From Nocardia carnea (GTDB lineage Bacteria > Actinomycetota > Actinomycetes > Mycobacteriales > Mycobacteriaceae): a stretch of 64,000 nucleotides of DNA. Shown one piece after another: positions 26,381-34,066 of the stretch (within the stretch, counting starts at the first letter, position 1; each line of letters starts with the position of its first letter). The position numbers and the translations under genes were made by a program. The DNA lies in NCBI RefSeq assembly GCF_029868855.1, contig NZ_JARWOV010000108.1:20591-84590 (forward strand), read 5' to 3'. The notes beneath the pieces are model-generated. The model ran no database searches and was not told where the DNA came from. It saw only the letters and a program-made list of their open reading frames with translations.

Positions 26381-27283
26381 GTGACAGTGGCTGATCGATC
26401 CGGTTCCCGGATCCGGCGGATGGTGTGCGTAATCGCCGGTGTGCTGCTGACGGCCGGGTGCGTGACCAATATCGAGGACACCGGGCCGGTACCACCGAAG
26501 ATCACGGTGCAGACCGTGCCGGAACTAGTGGCCCGCGTACCACCCGATATCGCCGCGGCGGGGGAGGTGGTGGTCGGCGTGAATGTGCCGTATCAGCCGA
26601 ACGAGTACCGCGACCGGCACGGCGCGATAGTCGGCTTCGATATCGACCTGATGGATGCCGTGACCGCGGTGCTGGGAATCCGCGCCCGCTACACCGAATC
26701 GGCATTCGAGAAGATCATCCCCGCCGTTCAGGCCGGGACCTACGACGTCGGGATGTCGTCGATCACCGATACGCCCGAACGAGAACAGCAGGTCGATTTC
26801 GTCACCTACTTCAGTGCCGGTGTGCAGTGGGCGCAGCGCACAGGCGACGATATCGACCCGGAGAACGCCTGCGGTAAACGCGTCGCGGTGCAGGCGACAA
26901 CCGTGGAGCACATCGAGGAGGTCCCGGCCAAGAGCGAAGCGTGCGTCGCCGCCGGGAAGGATCCGATCATCATCGACGCGTTCGACGAGCAGAGCGCGGT
27001 CACCAACGCCCTGGTCCTCGGCCAGGTCGACGCCATGTCCGCGGATTCCCCGGTGACGGCGTACGCCATCAAACAGACCAGCGGGAAGATCGAACCGGCG
27101 GGCCCGGTCTTCGATGCCGCTCCCTACGGGTGGGCGGTGGCCAAGTATTCCCCGCTCGGGCCGGTACTGCGCGATGCCGTGCAGCATCTGATGGACAGCG
27201 GGCAGTACCGGCAGATCACCGAGAACTGGGGTGTGCAGGAGGGTGCGCTGGGCACCTCCGTGATCAACGGCGCGAGGAGCTGA
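26381..27283 (+). CDS. Polar amino-acid ABC transporter, substrate-binding lipoprotein
   Basis: 300 residues from GTG 26381 (GTG 26387 is an alternative). Basic n-region, hydrophobic stretch and lipobox LTAGC with Cys 27 make it an Lgt substrate. The rest is a type II periplasmic-binding fold (SBP_bac_3): GIVGFDIDLMDAVTAVLGIRARYTES-like sequence, FEKIIPAVQAGTYDVGMSSITDTPER, and the late AKYSPLGPVLRDAVQHLMDSG. It binds a polar amino acid; the exact one is not evident. First gene of a three-gene importer, four bases before the permease start. Confidence 0.9.
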   Translation: MTVADRSGSRIRRMVCVIAGVLLTAGCVTNIEDTGPVPPKITVQTVPELVARVPPDIAAAGEVVVGVNVPYQPNEYRDRHGAIVGFDIDLMDAVTAVLGIRARYTESAFEKIIPAVQAGTYDVGMSSITDTPEREQQVDFVTYFSAGVQWAQRTGDDIDPENACGKRVAVQATTVEHIEEVPAKSEACVAAGKDPIIIDAFDEQSAVTNALVLGQVDAMSADSPVTAYAIKQTSGKIEPAGPVFDAAPYGWAVAKYSPLGPVLRDAVQHLMDSGQYRQITENWGVQEGALGTSVINGARS

Positions 27284-27287
27284 CGCC

Positions 27288-28217
27288 ATGACCACCGACC
27301 CGGGCGCGACCCGCGACGATCCCGAACCCGAAGCGATCGAGGCCGTCCCCCTGCGCCGCCCGGGCCGGTGGCTCGCGGCGGTCCTGATCCTTGTCCTGGT
27401 GGGCCTGTTCGTCTACGGCGCGGCGACCAATCCCGCCTATCGCTGGGACGTGTACTGGCAGTATCTGCGGGATACCCGGATCGCGGCCGGTGCGGTGGTC
27501 ACCCTGGAACTGACCGTGCTGGCGATGGTGATCGCCGTGGCGCTCGGCACCACCCTTGCGGTGATGCGGTTGTCGCCGAACCCGGTGCTGCGCGCCACCG
27601 CCTGGGTGTATCTGTGGGTCTTCCGTGGCACCCCGGTGTATGTGCAGCTGGTGTTCTGGGGTCTGGTGCCGTCGCTGTACCAGCATGTCGCGCTCGGCGT
27701 GCCGTTCGGACCCCGGCTGTTCGAACTGGATGTGCAGAGCCTGCAGGCGGCGTTCGCGTTCGCGGTGATCGGGCTGGGCCTCAACGAGGCGGCGTATATG
27801 GCCGAGATCGTCCGGGCCGGTATCAACTCCGTGGGGGAGGGCCAGCGGGAAGCCTCCACCGCCCTGGGCATGTCCTGGTCGCAGACCATGCGCCGGACGG
27901 TGCTGCCGCAGGCCATGCGGGTGATCATCCCGCCGACCGGTAACGAACTCATCAGCATGCTGAAGACCACCGCGCTGGTCACCGCCATCCCGCTCAGCAC
28001 CGACCTGTTCGGGCGGGCCCGCGATATCTACGGCGTGAACTTCCTGCCCATCCCGTTGCTGCTGGTCACCGCGACCTGGTATCTGGCGATCACCAGCGTG
28101 CTGATGGTCGGTCAGTACTACCTGGAGAAATACTATTCACGCGGGATATCGCGGCAGTTGACGGCCAAACAGCTCCAGGCGCTGGCCGACGCACAAGGGG
28201 AGGCACGGGCGAAATGA
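27288..28217 (+). CDS. Polar amino-acid ABC transporter permease
   Basis: 309 residues. HisM/GlnP-type permease with five or six membrane segments. Hallmarks are [35 protein letters not shown], and the ATPase-docking EAA loop [30 protein letters not shown] followed by [26 protein letters not shown]. An N-terminal cytosolic stretch with several acidic residues precedes helix 1. Because a single permease gene is present, the channel is presumably a homodimer. Its end overlaps the ATPase gene by four bases. Confidence 0.93.
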   Translation: MTTDPGATRDDPEPEAIEAVPLRRPGRWLAAVLILVLVGLFVYGAATNPAYRWDVYWQYLRDTRIAAGAVVTLELTVLAMVIAVALGTTLAVMRLSPNPVLRATAWVYLWVFRGTPVYVQLVFWGLVPSLYQHVALGVPFGPRLFELDVQSLQAAFAFAVIGLGLNEAAYMAEIVRAGINSVGEGQREASTALGMSWSQTMRRTVLPQAMRVIIPPTGNELISMLKTTALVTAIPLSTDLFGRARDIYGVNFLPIPLLLVTATWYLAITSVLMVGQYYLEKYYSRGISRQLTAKQLQALADAQGEARAK

Positions 28218-28990
28218 CCGCGACCAGTCCGGAACCGATGGTCCGCGCCGACCGGGTGTACAAGAACTTCGGTGCGCTGCGGGTGCTCAACGGGATAACA
28301 CTGGAGGTCCGGCAGGGTGAGGTGCTGTGCCTCATCGGGCCCTCCGGCTCGGGGAAATCCACGTTCCTGCGCTGTATCAACCATCTCGAACAGGTCAGCG
28401 CGGGGCGGCTGTACGTGGCCGGCGAACTCGTCGGCTACCGGGAGAAAGCCGGACGGCTCTACGAACTGCATCCCCGCGACGCCGCCCGGCAACGCCGGGA
28501 GATCGGGATGGTCTTCCAGCATTTCAACCTCTTCCCGCATCGGACCGCGCTCGGCAACGTGATCGAGGCGCCGATGCAGGTGAAGAAGACCCGCAAGGCG
28601 GCTGCCACCGCGCGCGCCGAGGAACTGCTGGATCGAGTCGGGCTGGCGGACAAAGCGAATGCCTACCCCGCGCAGTTGTCCGGTGGGCAGCAGCAGCGGG
28701 TCGCGATCGCGCGCGCATTGGCGATGGACCCGAAACTCATGCTCTTCGACGAGCCCACCTCCGCCCTGGACCCCGAACTGGTCGGTGAGGTATTGACCGT
28801 GATGCGCGAACTCGCCGATTCCGGTATGACGATGGTGGTGGTCACGCACGAGATGGGTTTCGCGCGGGAGGTCGCCGACCAGTTGGTGTTCATGGACCAG
28901 GGAGTGGTGGTCGAGGCCGGGCCGCCCGCGGACCTGCTGGCCGCCCCCCGGCACGATCGCACGAAGGAGTTCCTCTCCCGGCTGCTGTGA
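28214..28990 (+). CDS. Polar amino-acid ABC transporter ATP-binding protein
   Basis: 258 residues from ATG 28214. Walker [11 protein letters not shown]-loop [11 protein letters not shown], signature [15 protein letters not shown], Walker [15 protein letters not shown], and switch His [16 protein letters not shown], all typical of the GlnQ/HisP class. An insertion [17 protein letters not shown] sits between Walker A and the Q-loop. Third gene of the importer. It is convergent with the kinase-like gene, 15 bases between stops. Confidence 0.94.
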   Translation: MTATSPEPMVRADRVYKNFGALRVLNGITLEVRQGEVLCLIGPSGSGKSTFLRCINHLEQVSAGRLYVAGELVGYREKAGRLYELHPRDAARQRREIGMVFQHFNLFPHRTALGNVIEAPMQVKKTRKAAATARAEELLDRVGLADKANAYPAQLSGGQQQRVAIARALAMDPKLMLFDEPTSALDPELVGEVLTVMRELADSGMTMVVVTHEMGFAREVADQLVFMDQGVVVEAGPPADLLAAPRHDRTKEFLSRLL

Positions 28991-29005
28991 GGGGCCGGCC
29001 GGCGG

Positions 29006-29992
29006 TCAGTGTACCGGCCACTCGGCGGCGACGGTGCCGGTGCGCTGCACATAGGCCAGCCGCTCGAGGACACCGTCGACGGCGCTGTCGCTGAGCGCGA
29101 GATCTTCGACACGGCTGCCCATATCTTCGCGTGTGGCCGCATTCACGGGGCCGAGAACATCCGGCTCCAACTGCTCGCCCGCCCAGTGGTCCACGAAGGG
29201 TGATCCCAGCACGAAATCCTCCCCGCCGCGACGCGGATCCGCCGTCTCCGGTATGGAGTGGCCGAGATCGAAGACCACCAACTCGTCGTCTGCGCGGTGC
29301 GCTTCGTTGTGCCCATCGTATTTCGGCCGGAAGTTCGCCTCGTTCTCGTCCAGATTGCCGATCACGAAATGTCCGACCGCGGTCTGCTGTTGATGGATCT
29401 TCGGGTATTCGTGCCAGTCCTTACTGGCCTTCATCGGCACGAACAGCTGCGCCATACCCGGCCCGTGCGGGCCGGTTACCAGCGCCGTCGGGGGCACCCG
29501 CATACCAGCTCCGAGCCCGTCGAATATGCGGTATCCGGCGACTTCTCGCCGAGCCAGTTGCCCGGGGGCGTGGGGGATCCAGTTCAGACCGCCGTACATC
29601 TCCATGTCATCGGGTTTGTAGATGTAGAAGACACCTTCGGCGTCGCGTGCGATGAAGACGCCGTTCGCGCTGGAAGGAAGCGTATTCGAAAGCTCTTCAT
29701 CGATCACCAGCCGGCGTGAGGAGATGTACTGCTCGGCGTGGCTCGGTGTGTACGGCGGAAAACGACCGCTGGGCGGCACCGCGCCGCGTGCGTCGCCGCG
29801 CGCTTCGGAGCGCCACTCGAAAGGTATGGCGAAATCGCGATCGACCGAAGTGAGGTCGTAGGCGACACCTTCGAGACTGGAACTGTAATCGCGCAGGAGC
29901 GTGGCACGGTACCGGCCTACAACCCCCGCGACATTGGTCAAACGTAGCAGGGTGTCGTCGACGACTCCGGTCCACGGCTGGAGCGGATTCAC
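29006..29992 (-). CDS. PI3/PI4-kinase-like protein (SCO1664-like core)
   Basis: 328 residues from GTG 29992, which overlaps the stop of the upstream partner gene (GTGA). Residues about 115-290 resemble the bacterial PI3/PI4-kinase-fold family: GVFYIYKPDD (ATP-binding Lys), GQLARREVAGYRIFDGLG, VPPTALVTGPHGPGMAQLF, then NLDENEAN in place of the catalytic NxDRxxxN, and VVFDLGHS with the metal-binding Asp. The first 110 residues, with LEGVAYDLTSVDRDFAIPF, are unlike anything I know. So it is probably a nucleotide-binding kinase or nucleotidyl-transferase with an altered active loop. Family assignment is from remembered motifs and the substrate is unknown. Confidence 0.55.
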   Translation of the reverse strand: MNPLQPWTGVVDDTLLRLTNVAGVVGRYRATLLRDYSSSLEGVAYDLTSVDRDFAIPFEWRSEARGDARGAVPPSGRFPPYTPSHAEQYISSRRLVIDEELSNTLPSSANGVFIARDAEGVFYIYKPDDMEMYGGLNWIPHAPGQLARREVAGYRIFDGLGAGMRVPPTALVTGPHGPGMAQLFVPMKASKDWHEYPKIHQQQTAVGHFVIGNLDENEANFRPKYDGHNEAHRADDELVVFDLGHSIPETADPRRGGEDFVLGSPFVDHWAGEQLEPDVLGPVNAATREDMGSRVEDLALSDSAVDGVLERLAYVQRTGTVAAEWPVH

Positions 29993-30357
29993 CGGCGCTC
30001 GTCCCCCGTCCTGCCCGGGCCCGCGGGTGCACCGGATACGGCGGGACCCGGGGTCTCGTCGACGATCCGGCAATAGCTCAGGCGGCGCGGCGCCAGCAGA
30101 GCACGCATGAACGCGGGACCATCGTGAATCGTTGCCGGTTCCGCCACGCCGGGAATCCGGATGCCCTCCCGGAGCCAGCGTCGCGCCATCGGACATCCGT
30201 CCGGTCTGGTCAGAGTCAATTCCACGGCGGCGGTGCCGGTGAGCCGGAATTGCGCGACACGCTGGTATCGGGTGCCCACCAATTCGTAGATTGCGACGGA
30301 GGTCGGTGTGGGTTTGTGGTGAAGCATGGTACGCAGCTGCAATCGTTGTGTGGTCAT
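29989..30357 (-). CDS. Hypothetical protein paired with kinase-like gene
   Basis: 122 residues from ATG 30357 (GGAA five bases upstream; another ATG at 30399 has no ribosome site). The segment TSVAIYELVGTRYQRVAQFRLTGTAAVELTLTRPD looks like a compact all-beta unit, followed by RRWLREGIRIPG and a Pro/Gly-rich tail. No family recognised. Its stop overlaps the start of the kinase-like gene, so both are translated from one message. The strict pairing suggests that it regulates, presents or is modified by the kinase-like protein. Confidence 0.6.
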   Translation of the reverse strand: MTTQRLQLRTMLHHKPTPTSVAIYELVGTRYQRVAQFRLTGTAAVELTLTRPDGCPMARRWLREGIRIPGVAEPATIHDGPAFMRALLAPRRLSYCRIVDETPGPAVSGAPAGPGRTGDERR

Positions 30358-30439
30358 CGATTCCGGGCCGTGGTGCAGGCCATCGAGCCATGATGACATT
30401 CGCGGCGCGGCACGTCAGTGCTTTCCGTACGGACCGTGG

Positions 30440-31525
30440 TCACCGGTGATGGATACGCGCGGTCACCTGTTCGGTGAATTCGGCCGTCGACGCCTGGCCG
30501 CCGAGATCCGCGGTGGCGATGCCGGCGGCGAAGGTCGCGCGCACGGCGCGGTCGATACGGTCCGCGGCCCGGCCGGAGTGCGGATCGTTGTGGCGCTGCG
30601 CCAGCCAGCGCAGGAGCATGGCCGCGGAGCGGTGCAGAGCCACGGGGTTCGCCCGGTTGTGCCCCGCCAGCTCCGGCGCCGCGCCGTGTACCGCCTGCGC
30701 CATCGCCCGGGTGGCCGAGCAGTTCAGGGAGGGCGCCGTGCCCAATGATCCGCTCAACTGGGCGGCGAGATCGGACAGGATATCGCCGAAGAGATTCTCG
30801 GTGACCAGCACGTCGTAGTCACCGGGAGAGCGCACCAGATGGGCGGCGGCCGCGTCGACGTGTTCGTCGTCGACAGTGATTCCGGGGTAGTCCCGCGCGA
30901 CCGCGTAGCAGGTGTCACGGAACAATCCCATGGTCAGCGGAAGCACATTCGCCTTGTGCACGATCGTCACGCGCTTGCGCCGGGTCGTGGCGAGCCGGAA
31001 TGCGTCATGGGCGATCCGCTCGCAGGCCGAGCGGGTCACCAGGCCCACCGAGAGCGCGACATCGGGGGTGGGACAGAACTCGCCGGACCCGACGGCCATG
31101 TTTCGGTCCGCGTAGAAACCTTCGCTGTTCTCCCGCACGATCACCAGATCGATATCGGGCGCGACAGCGCGAATTCCGGGAAATGCCTGCGCCGGTCGGA
31201 TATTGGCGTACAGGCCGAAATGCCGGCGGATCACGCCGCCCGGCGCGATGCGGTGCTGCGCGGGATAGGACGCGTTGTCGTGGGGGCCGAGGATCCAGCC
31301 GTCGGTCCCGGCCAACCCTTCGAGAGTGGATTCCGGTAGCGCCGTGCCGAATTCGTCGATCGCCCCGCGGCCCATCGGCAGCGAGACCCACTCCGGGGCG
31401 GGGCATCCGGCGGCCGTCAGTGCCTCGTCGACCACCCGCCGCGCCGAATCCACCACCTCGGGTCCGATCCCGTCGCCGTCGACGAGACCCAGTCGTAGCC
31501 GCTGTCCCGATTCCGTCCCGTCCAT
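30440..31525 (-). CDS. Isocitrate/isopropylmalate dehydrogenase family protein
   Basis: 361 residues from ATG 31525. Beta-decarboxylating dehydrogenase fold: GDGIGPEVVDSARRVV, DLVIVRENSEGFYADRN (with the catalytic Tyr), VTIVHKANVLPLTMGLFRDTC (catalytic Lys), and TENLFGDILSDLAAQLSGSLGTAPSLN with the metal-binding Asps. The family oxidises and decarboxylates 2-hydroxy-3-carboxy acids with NAD(P). The substrate could be isopropylmalate, isocitrate, homoisocitrate, tartrate or malate; the neighbourhood gives no decision, and no leuC/leuD is near. Upstream in-frame codons run to 31834 but encode a non-coding-like Arg/Pro stretch. Confidence 0.85.
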   Translation of the reverse strand: MDGTESGQRLRLGLVDGDGIGPEVVDSARRVVDEALTAAGCPAPEWVSLPMGRGAIDEFGTALPESTLEGLAGTDGWILGPHDNASYPAQHRIAPGGVIRRHFGLYANIRPAQAFPGIRAVAPDIDLVIVRENSEGFYADRNMAVGSGEFCPTPDVALSVGLVTRSACERIAHDAFRLATTRRKRVTIVHKANVLPLTMGLFRDTCYAVARDYPGITVDDEHVDAAAAHLVRSPGDYDVLVTENLFGDILSDLAAQLSGSLGTAPSLNCSATRAMAQAVHGAAPELAGHNRANPVALHRSAAMLLRWLAQRHNDPHSGRAADRIDRAVRATFAAGIATADLGGQASTAEFTEQVTARIHHR

Positions 31526-31844
31526 CCGGCCATCGTTGCAGAGTGCGCCCTTGGGCTTCGACCTGCCGGCCGGTGTCAGCACGTCGGGGATGCCGTCCCA
31601 CGCCGGTTGGCTCGCCCAACCGGCGGTCGAGGCGTCGGATATCGGTGTCGCGGTCTGCGAGGCCGCGGTCCGAGCCGCCCGCGAAGCCCTGCCGGGCAGG
31701 AGTGATCGGCCGCGGGCTCGGGTCCGCCGCGGCCGATCAAAGCGGGGGTCCAGCCCGAACTGCTCGGCCCGTTCCCGGGGTACTCCTCGGCATGGGCTGT
31801 GCGACGTGCCGGTCTCCCGGGACGATTTCCTCACCCGTCGGAGT

Positions 31845-31892
31845 TTGCCGGGTCACTATCCCGCTGCTATCTTGGTGATATCACTTTGATAG
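31845..31892 (+). promoter_or_regulatory. Promoter and overlapping RHH-type operators of the SPFH operon
   Basis: A promoter TTGCCG (31845-31850), 17-base spacer, TATCTT (31868-31873). Over the -10 and start lies a 26-base dyad CTATC-TTG-GTGATATCAC-TTT-GATAG (31867-31892). It can be read as two TATCANNNTGATA sites (the first with one mismatch) overlapping at an 11-base period, about one helical turn. Such closely spaced half-sites suit ribbon-helix-helix dimers, and the second gene of the operon encodes one, so autorepression is likely. Confidence 0.6.
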
Positions 31893-31904
31893 AGGGAGGA
31901 TGTC

Positions 31905-32789
31905 ATGAAGTTCCGGGATGCCGCACGGGTCAACGGGTTCGTGGTGTTGCTGATCTGGCTGGTTCTCACGATCGCGCTGGCGGCCGTCGCGGTGGCGGGC
32001 TTCGTCGCCTTCGGGCAGAACCAGAACGCCGCCGCGCTGGCCGGGGCGATCGTCGCCTGCGTGGTGGGGGTTCTGCTGTTGCTCGGTATCACCGGGCTCA
32101 CGGTGGTGAACCCCAACGAGGCCAAGGTCGTCCAGTTCTTCGGCCGCTATATCGGATCGGTGAGCGATCCCGGTTTCTTCTCGGTTCTCCCATTGACCGA
32201 CCGGCGCAGCATCTCGCTGCGGGTCCGCAACTTCGAAACGCAGAAGCTGAAGGTCAACGACGCCGACGGCAACCCGGTCGAGATCGCCGCAGTGGTGGTC
32301 TACAAGGTGGTCGACAGCTTCAAGGCCGCGTTCGCCGTGGACGACTACGAAGAATATGTGGCGACCCAGTCCGAGGCCGCTGTGCGGCATCTGGCGACCA
32401 CCCACCCGTACGACGCCCACGACGACGAACGCACCAGCCTGCGTGACGGCGCCGAGGTCGCCGAGGAGCTCACCGTCGAACTGCGCGATCGCACCGAAAC
32501 CGCGGGTATCGAGGTCATCGAGGCGCGGATCACCCACCTCGCCTACGCCCCGGAGATCGCCCAGGCGATGCTGGTGCGCCAGCAGGCGAACCAGGTCGTC
32601 GCGGCGCGAGCCCGGATCGTGGAGGGTGCGGTCGGCATGGTCGGGATGGCGCTGGAACGGCTCACCGCCGAGGGCATGGTCGACCTGGACGAGGAGCGCA
32701 AGGCCACCATGGTCTCGAACCTGCTGGTGGTGCTGTGCGGGGACCGGCCGGCCCAGCCCGTGGTCAATGCGGGATCGCTGTACAGCTGA
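31905..32789 (+). CDS. SPFH (stomatin/prohibitin-like) membrane protein
   Basis: 294 residues from ATG 31905, after GAGGGAGGATGTC. Two N-terminal membrane segments (residues about 10-35 and 43-62) are followed by an SPFH domain: VVNPNEAKVVQFFGRYIGSVSDPGFF, ETQKLKVNDADGNPVEIAAVVVYKVVDSFKAAFAVDDYEEYV, and the helical part EVIEARITHLAYAPEIAQAMLVRQQANQVVAARARIVEGAV. Such proteins assemble into membrane microdomain rings. Its stop shares a base with the start of the next gene, forming a two-gene operon under the operator described upstream. Confidence 0.9.
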   Translation: MKFRDAARVNGFVVLLIWLVLTIALAAVAVAGFVAFGQNQNAAALAGAIVACVVGVLLLLGITGLTVVNPNEAKVVQFFGRYIGSVSDPGFFSVLPLTDRRSISLRVRNFETQKLKVNDADGNPVEIAAVVVYKVVDSFKAAFAVDDYEEYVATQSEAAVRHLATTHPYDAHDDERTSLRDGAEVAEELTVELRDRTETAGIEVIEARITHLAYAPEIAQAMLVRQQANQVVAARARIVEGAVGMVGMALERLTAEGMVDLDEERKATMVSNLLVVLCGDRPAQPVVNAGSLYS

Positions 32790-32962
32790 TGGCCGAACGC
32801 AAGAAGGTCCTGCTCCGGCTCGACCCGGCGGTGTACGACGCGGTGGCGAAATGGGCGGCCGACGACCTGCGCAGCGTGAACGCGCAGATCGAGTTCGCGC
32901 TCCGGCGTGCGCTCGACCAGGCCGGCCGCTCGCCGCGTACTTCCCGCAGCGACGACTCCTGA
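32789..32962 (+). CDS. Ribbon-helix-helix DNA-binding protein
   Basis: 57 residues, ATG overlapping the SPFH stop by one base. RKKVLLRLDPAVYDAVAKWAADDLRSVNAQIEFALRRALDQAG has the layout of an Arc/CopG ribbon-helix-helix: a short beta strand (KVLLRL), helix A, a turn with SVN, and helix B. It resembles HicB-type antitoxin DNA-binding domains but no toxin gene is next to it. It is the obvious candidate to bind the TATCANNNTGATA operators in front of its own operon. Confidence 0.8.
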   Translation: MAERKKVLLRLDPAVYDAVAKWAADDLRSVNAQIEFALRRALDQAGRSPRTSRSDDS

Positions 32963-32975
32963 ACAGTTCCGCCCG

Positions 32976-33010
32976 TCCTCCGGGCCCGCGGTCACCGCGG
33001 GCCCGGAGGA
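32976..33010. terminator. Bidirectional terminator
   Basis: A perfect 16-base-pair GC stem (TCCTCCGGGCCCGCGG / CCGCGGGCCCGGAGGA) with a three-base TCA loop, followed by TGCTTTCT, between the convergent RHH and methyltransferase genes. Confidence 0.8.
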
Positions 33011-33026
33011 TGCTTTCTGCCCATGG

Positions 33027-33899
33027 TCAGCCGGTCGATGATTCCGGTTTATGGCTGACGAATATGGCCGTACCCGGGAATATCTGCCCGCGCAACGGGC
33101 TCCACTGGCCCCATTCCCGGTCGAGCCATTCCGGCCAGTCGGGCTCGACGATATCGTCGAGGACCAATCCCGCGCCGACGATTTCCCGGACGCGATCGCC
33201 GATCGTCCGATGATGCTCTACATAGGTGCAGCGGCCGTCGCCGTCGAATTCGGTGTACGGGGTGCGATCGAAATAGGGGAACACGGCTTCGAGTCCGTCC
33301 GGCCCCGGATCGTCGCGGAAGATCCAGCGCATCGGATGGTTCACCGCGAAGACCCACCGGCCACCGGGTCGCAGTACCCGGGCCACCTCCCGCATGACGC
33401 GGGCGGAATCGGCGACGAACGGCACGGCACCGAAGGCCGAACATGCCAGATCGAACGATTCGTCCGCGAACGGCAGAGCCTCCGCGCCCGCTTGGACCAG
33501 CGGGACGCGGGGTCCGCCCCGATCCATGGCGGCAAGCCCCCGTGACAACATTCCCATCGACAGATCCAGGCCCACCGGATGTGCGCCCTGACCGGCCAGC
33601 CAGCGTGCGCACGGCGCCGAACCACAGCCGAGTTCGAGGATCCGTTTCCCGGCGACCTCGCCGAGCAGCCGCATATCGCCCTCGTGCAGGCCCTCCGGGC
33701 ACCACACGAACTCACCCCCCGGACTGGCGGTGCCCAGGAACTCTCCATGGGTATCGTGGTACTGGCCGGCGTCGGCATCCCACCAGCGCCGGCTCGCCCG
33801 TTCGCTTTCTTCCGAATCGACTCGCGAGCGTGCGGCACCCGTGGTTCCCAGTAGTGCGGTGGCCTGAGCGTGGCGATCTTGAACGAGGTCGTCGGACAC
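33027..33899 (-). CDS. Class I SAM-dependent methyltransferase
   Basis: 290 residues from GTG 33899. Rossmann-fold methyltransferase: motif I RILELGCGSAPCARWLAGQGAHPVGLDLS, motif II/III VQAGAEALPFADESFDLACSAFGAVPFV, and VARVLRPGGRWVFAVNHPMRW. The N terminus has the stretch RRWWDADAGQYHDTHGEFLGT seen in a conserved actinobacterial group of this family. Substrate unknown. The promoter region is shared, divergently, with rpsA; TATAAG (reverse strand, 33909-33914) nine bases before the GTG may be its -10 box. Confidence 0.88.
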   Translation of the reverse strand: MSDDLVQDRHAQATALLGTTGAARSRVDSEESERASRRWWDADAGQYHDTHGEFLGTASPGGEFVWCPEGLHEGDMRLLGEVAGKRILELGCGSAPCARWLAGQGAHPVGLDLSMGMLSRGLAAMDRGGPRVPLVQAGAEALPFADESFDLACSAFGAVPFVADSARVMREVARVLRPGGRWVFAVNHPMRWIFRDDPGPDGLEAVFPYFDRTPYTEFDGDGRCTYVEHHRTIGDRVREIVGAGLVLDDIVEPDWPEWLDREWGQWSPLRGQIFPGTAIFVSHKPESSTG

Positions 33900-33934
33900 G
33901 ACGCGAAGCTTATAGATTCGCACCGGGGGGTCGT

Positions 33935-33964
33935 TTGCCCGGCTGGATACGGGTCGCGTACGCT
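33935..33964 (+). promoter_or_regulatory. Putative rpsA promoter
   Basis: TTGCCC (33935-33940), 18-base spacer, TACGCT (33959-33964). It would give an rpsA leader of roughly 95 bases, space in which S1 autoregulation could act. No rRNA-like stem structure recognised. Confidence 0.4.
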
Positions 33965-34066
33965 GAACCCGCAAGTGATCACACCCGGAGCCGCTGGGTG
34001 TATCGCAGCGTACCGAAAGTCTCAATGTCCGCAACCGATCACAATCCGTCCGGAGCAAACCGCCAC

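Noticed and set aside
29137..30391. Single long reading of the kinase-like gene from 30391
   Set aside because: The first 130 codons are the out-of-frame shadow of the small upstream gene; the GTG at 29992 with GTGA overlap is the better start.
32789..32962. Toxin-antitoxin pair at the RHH gene
   Set aside because: The RHH protein looks antitoxin-like, but its partner is an SPFH membrane protein and no toxin gene is adjacent.
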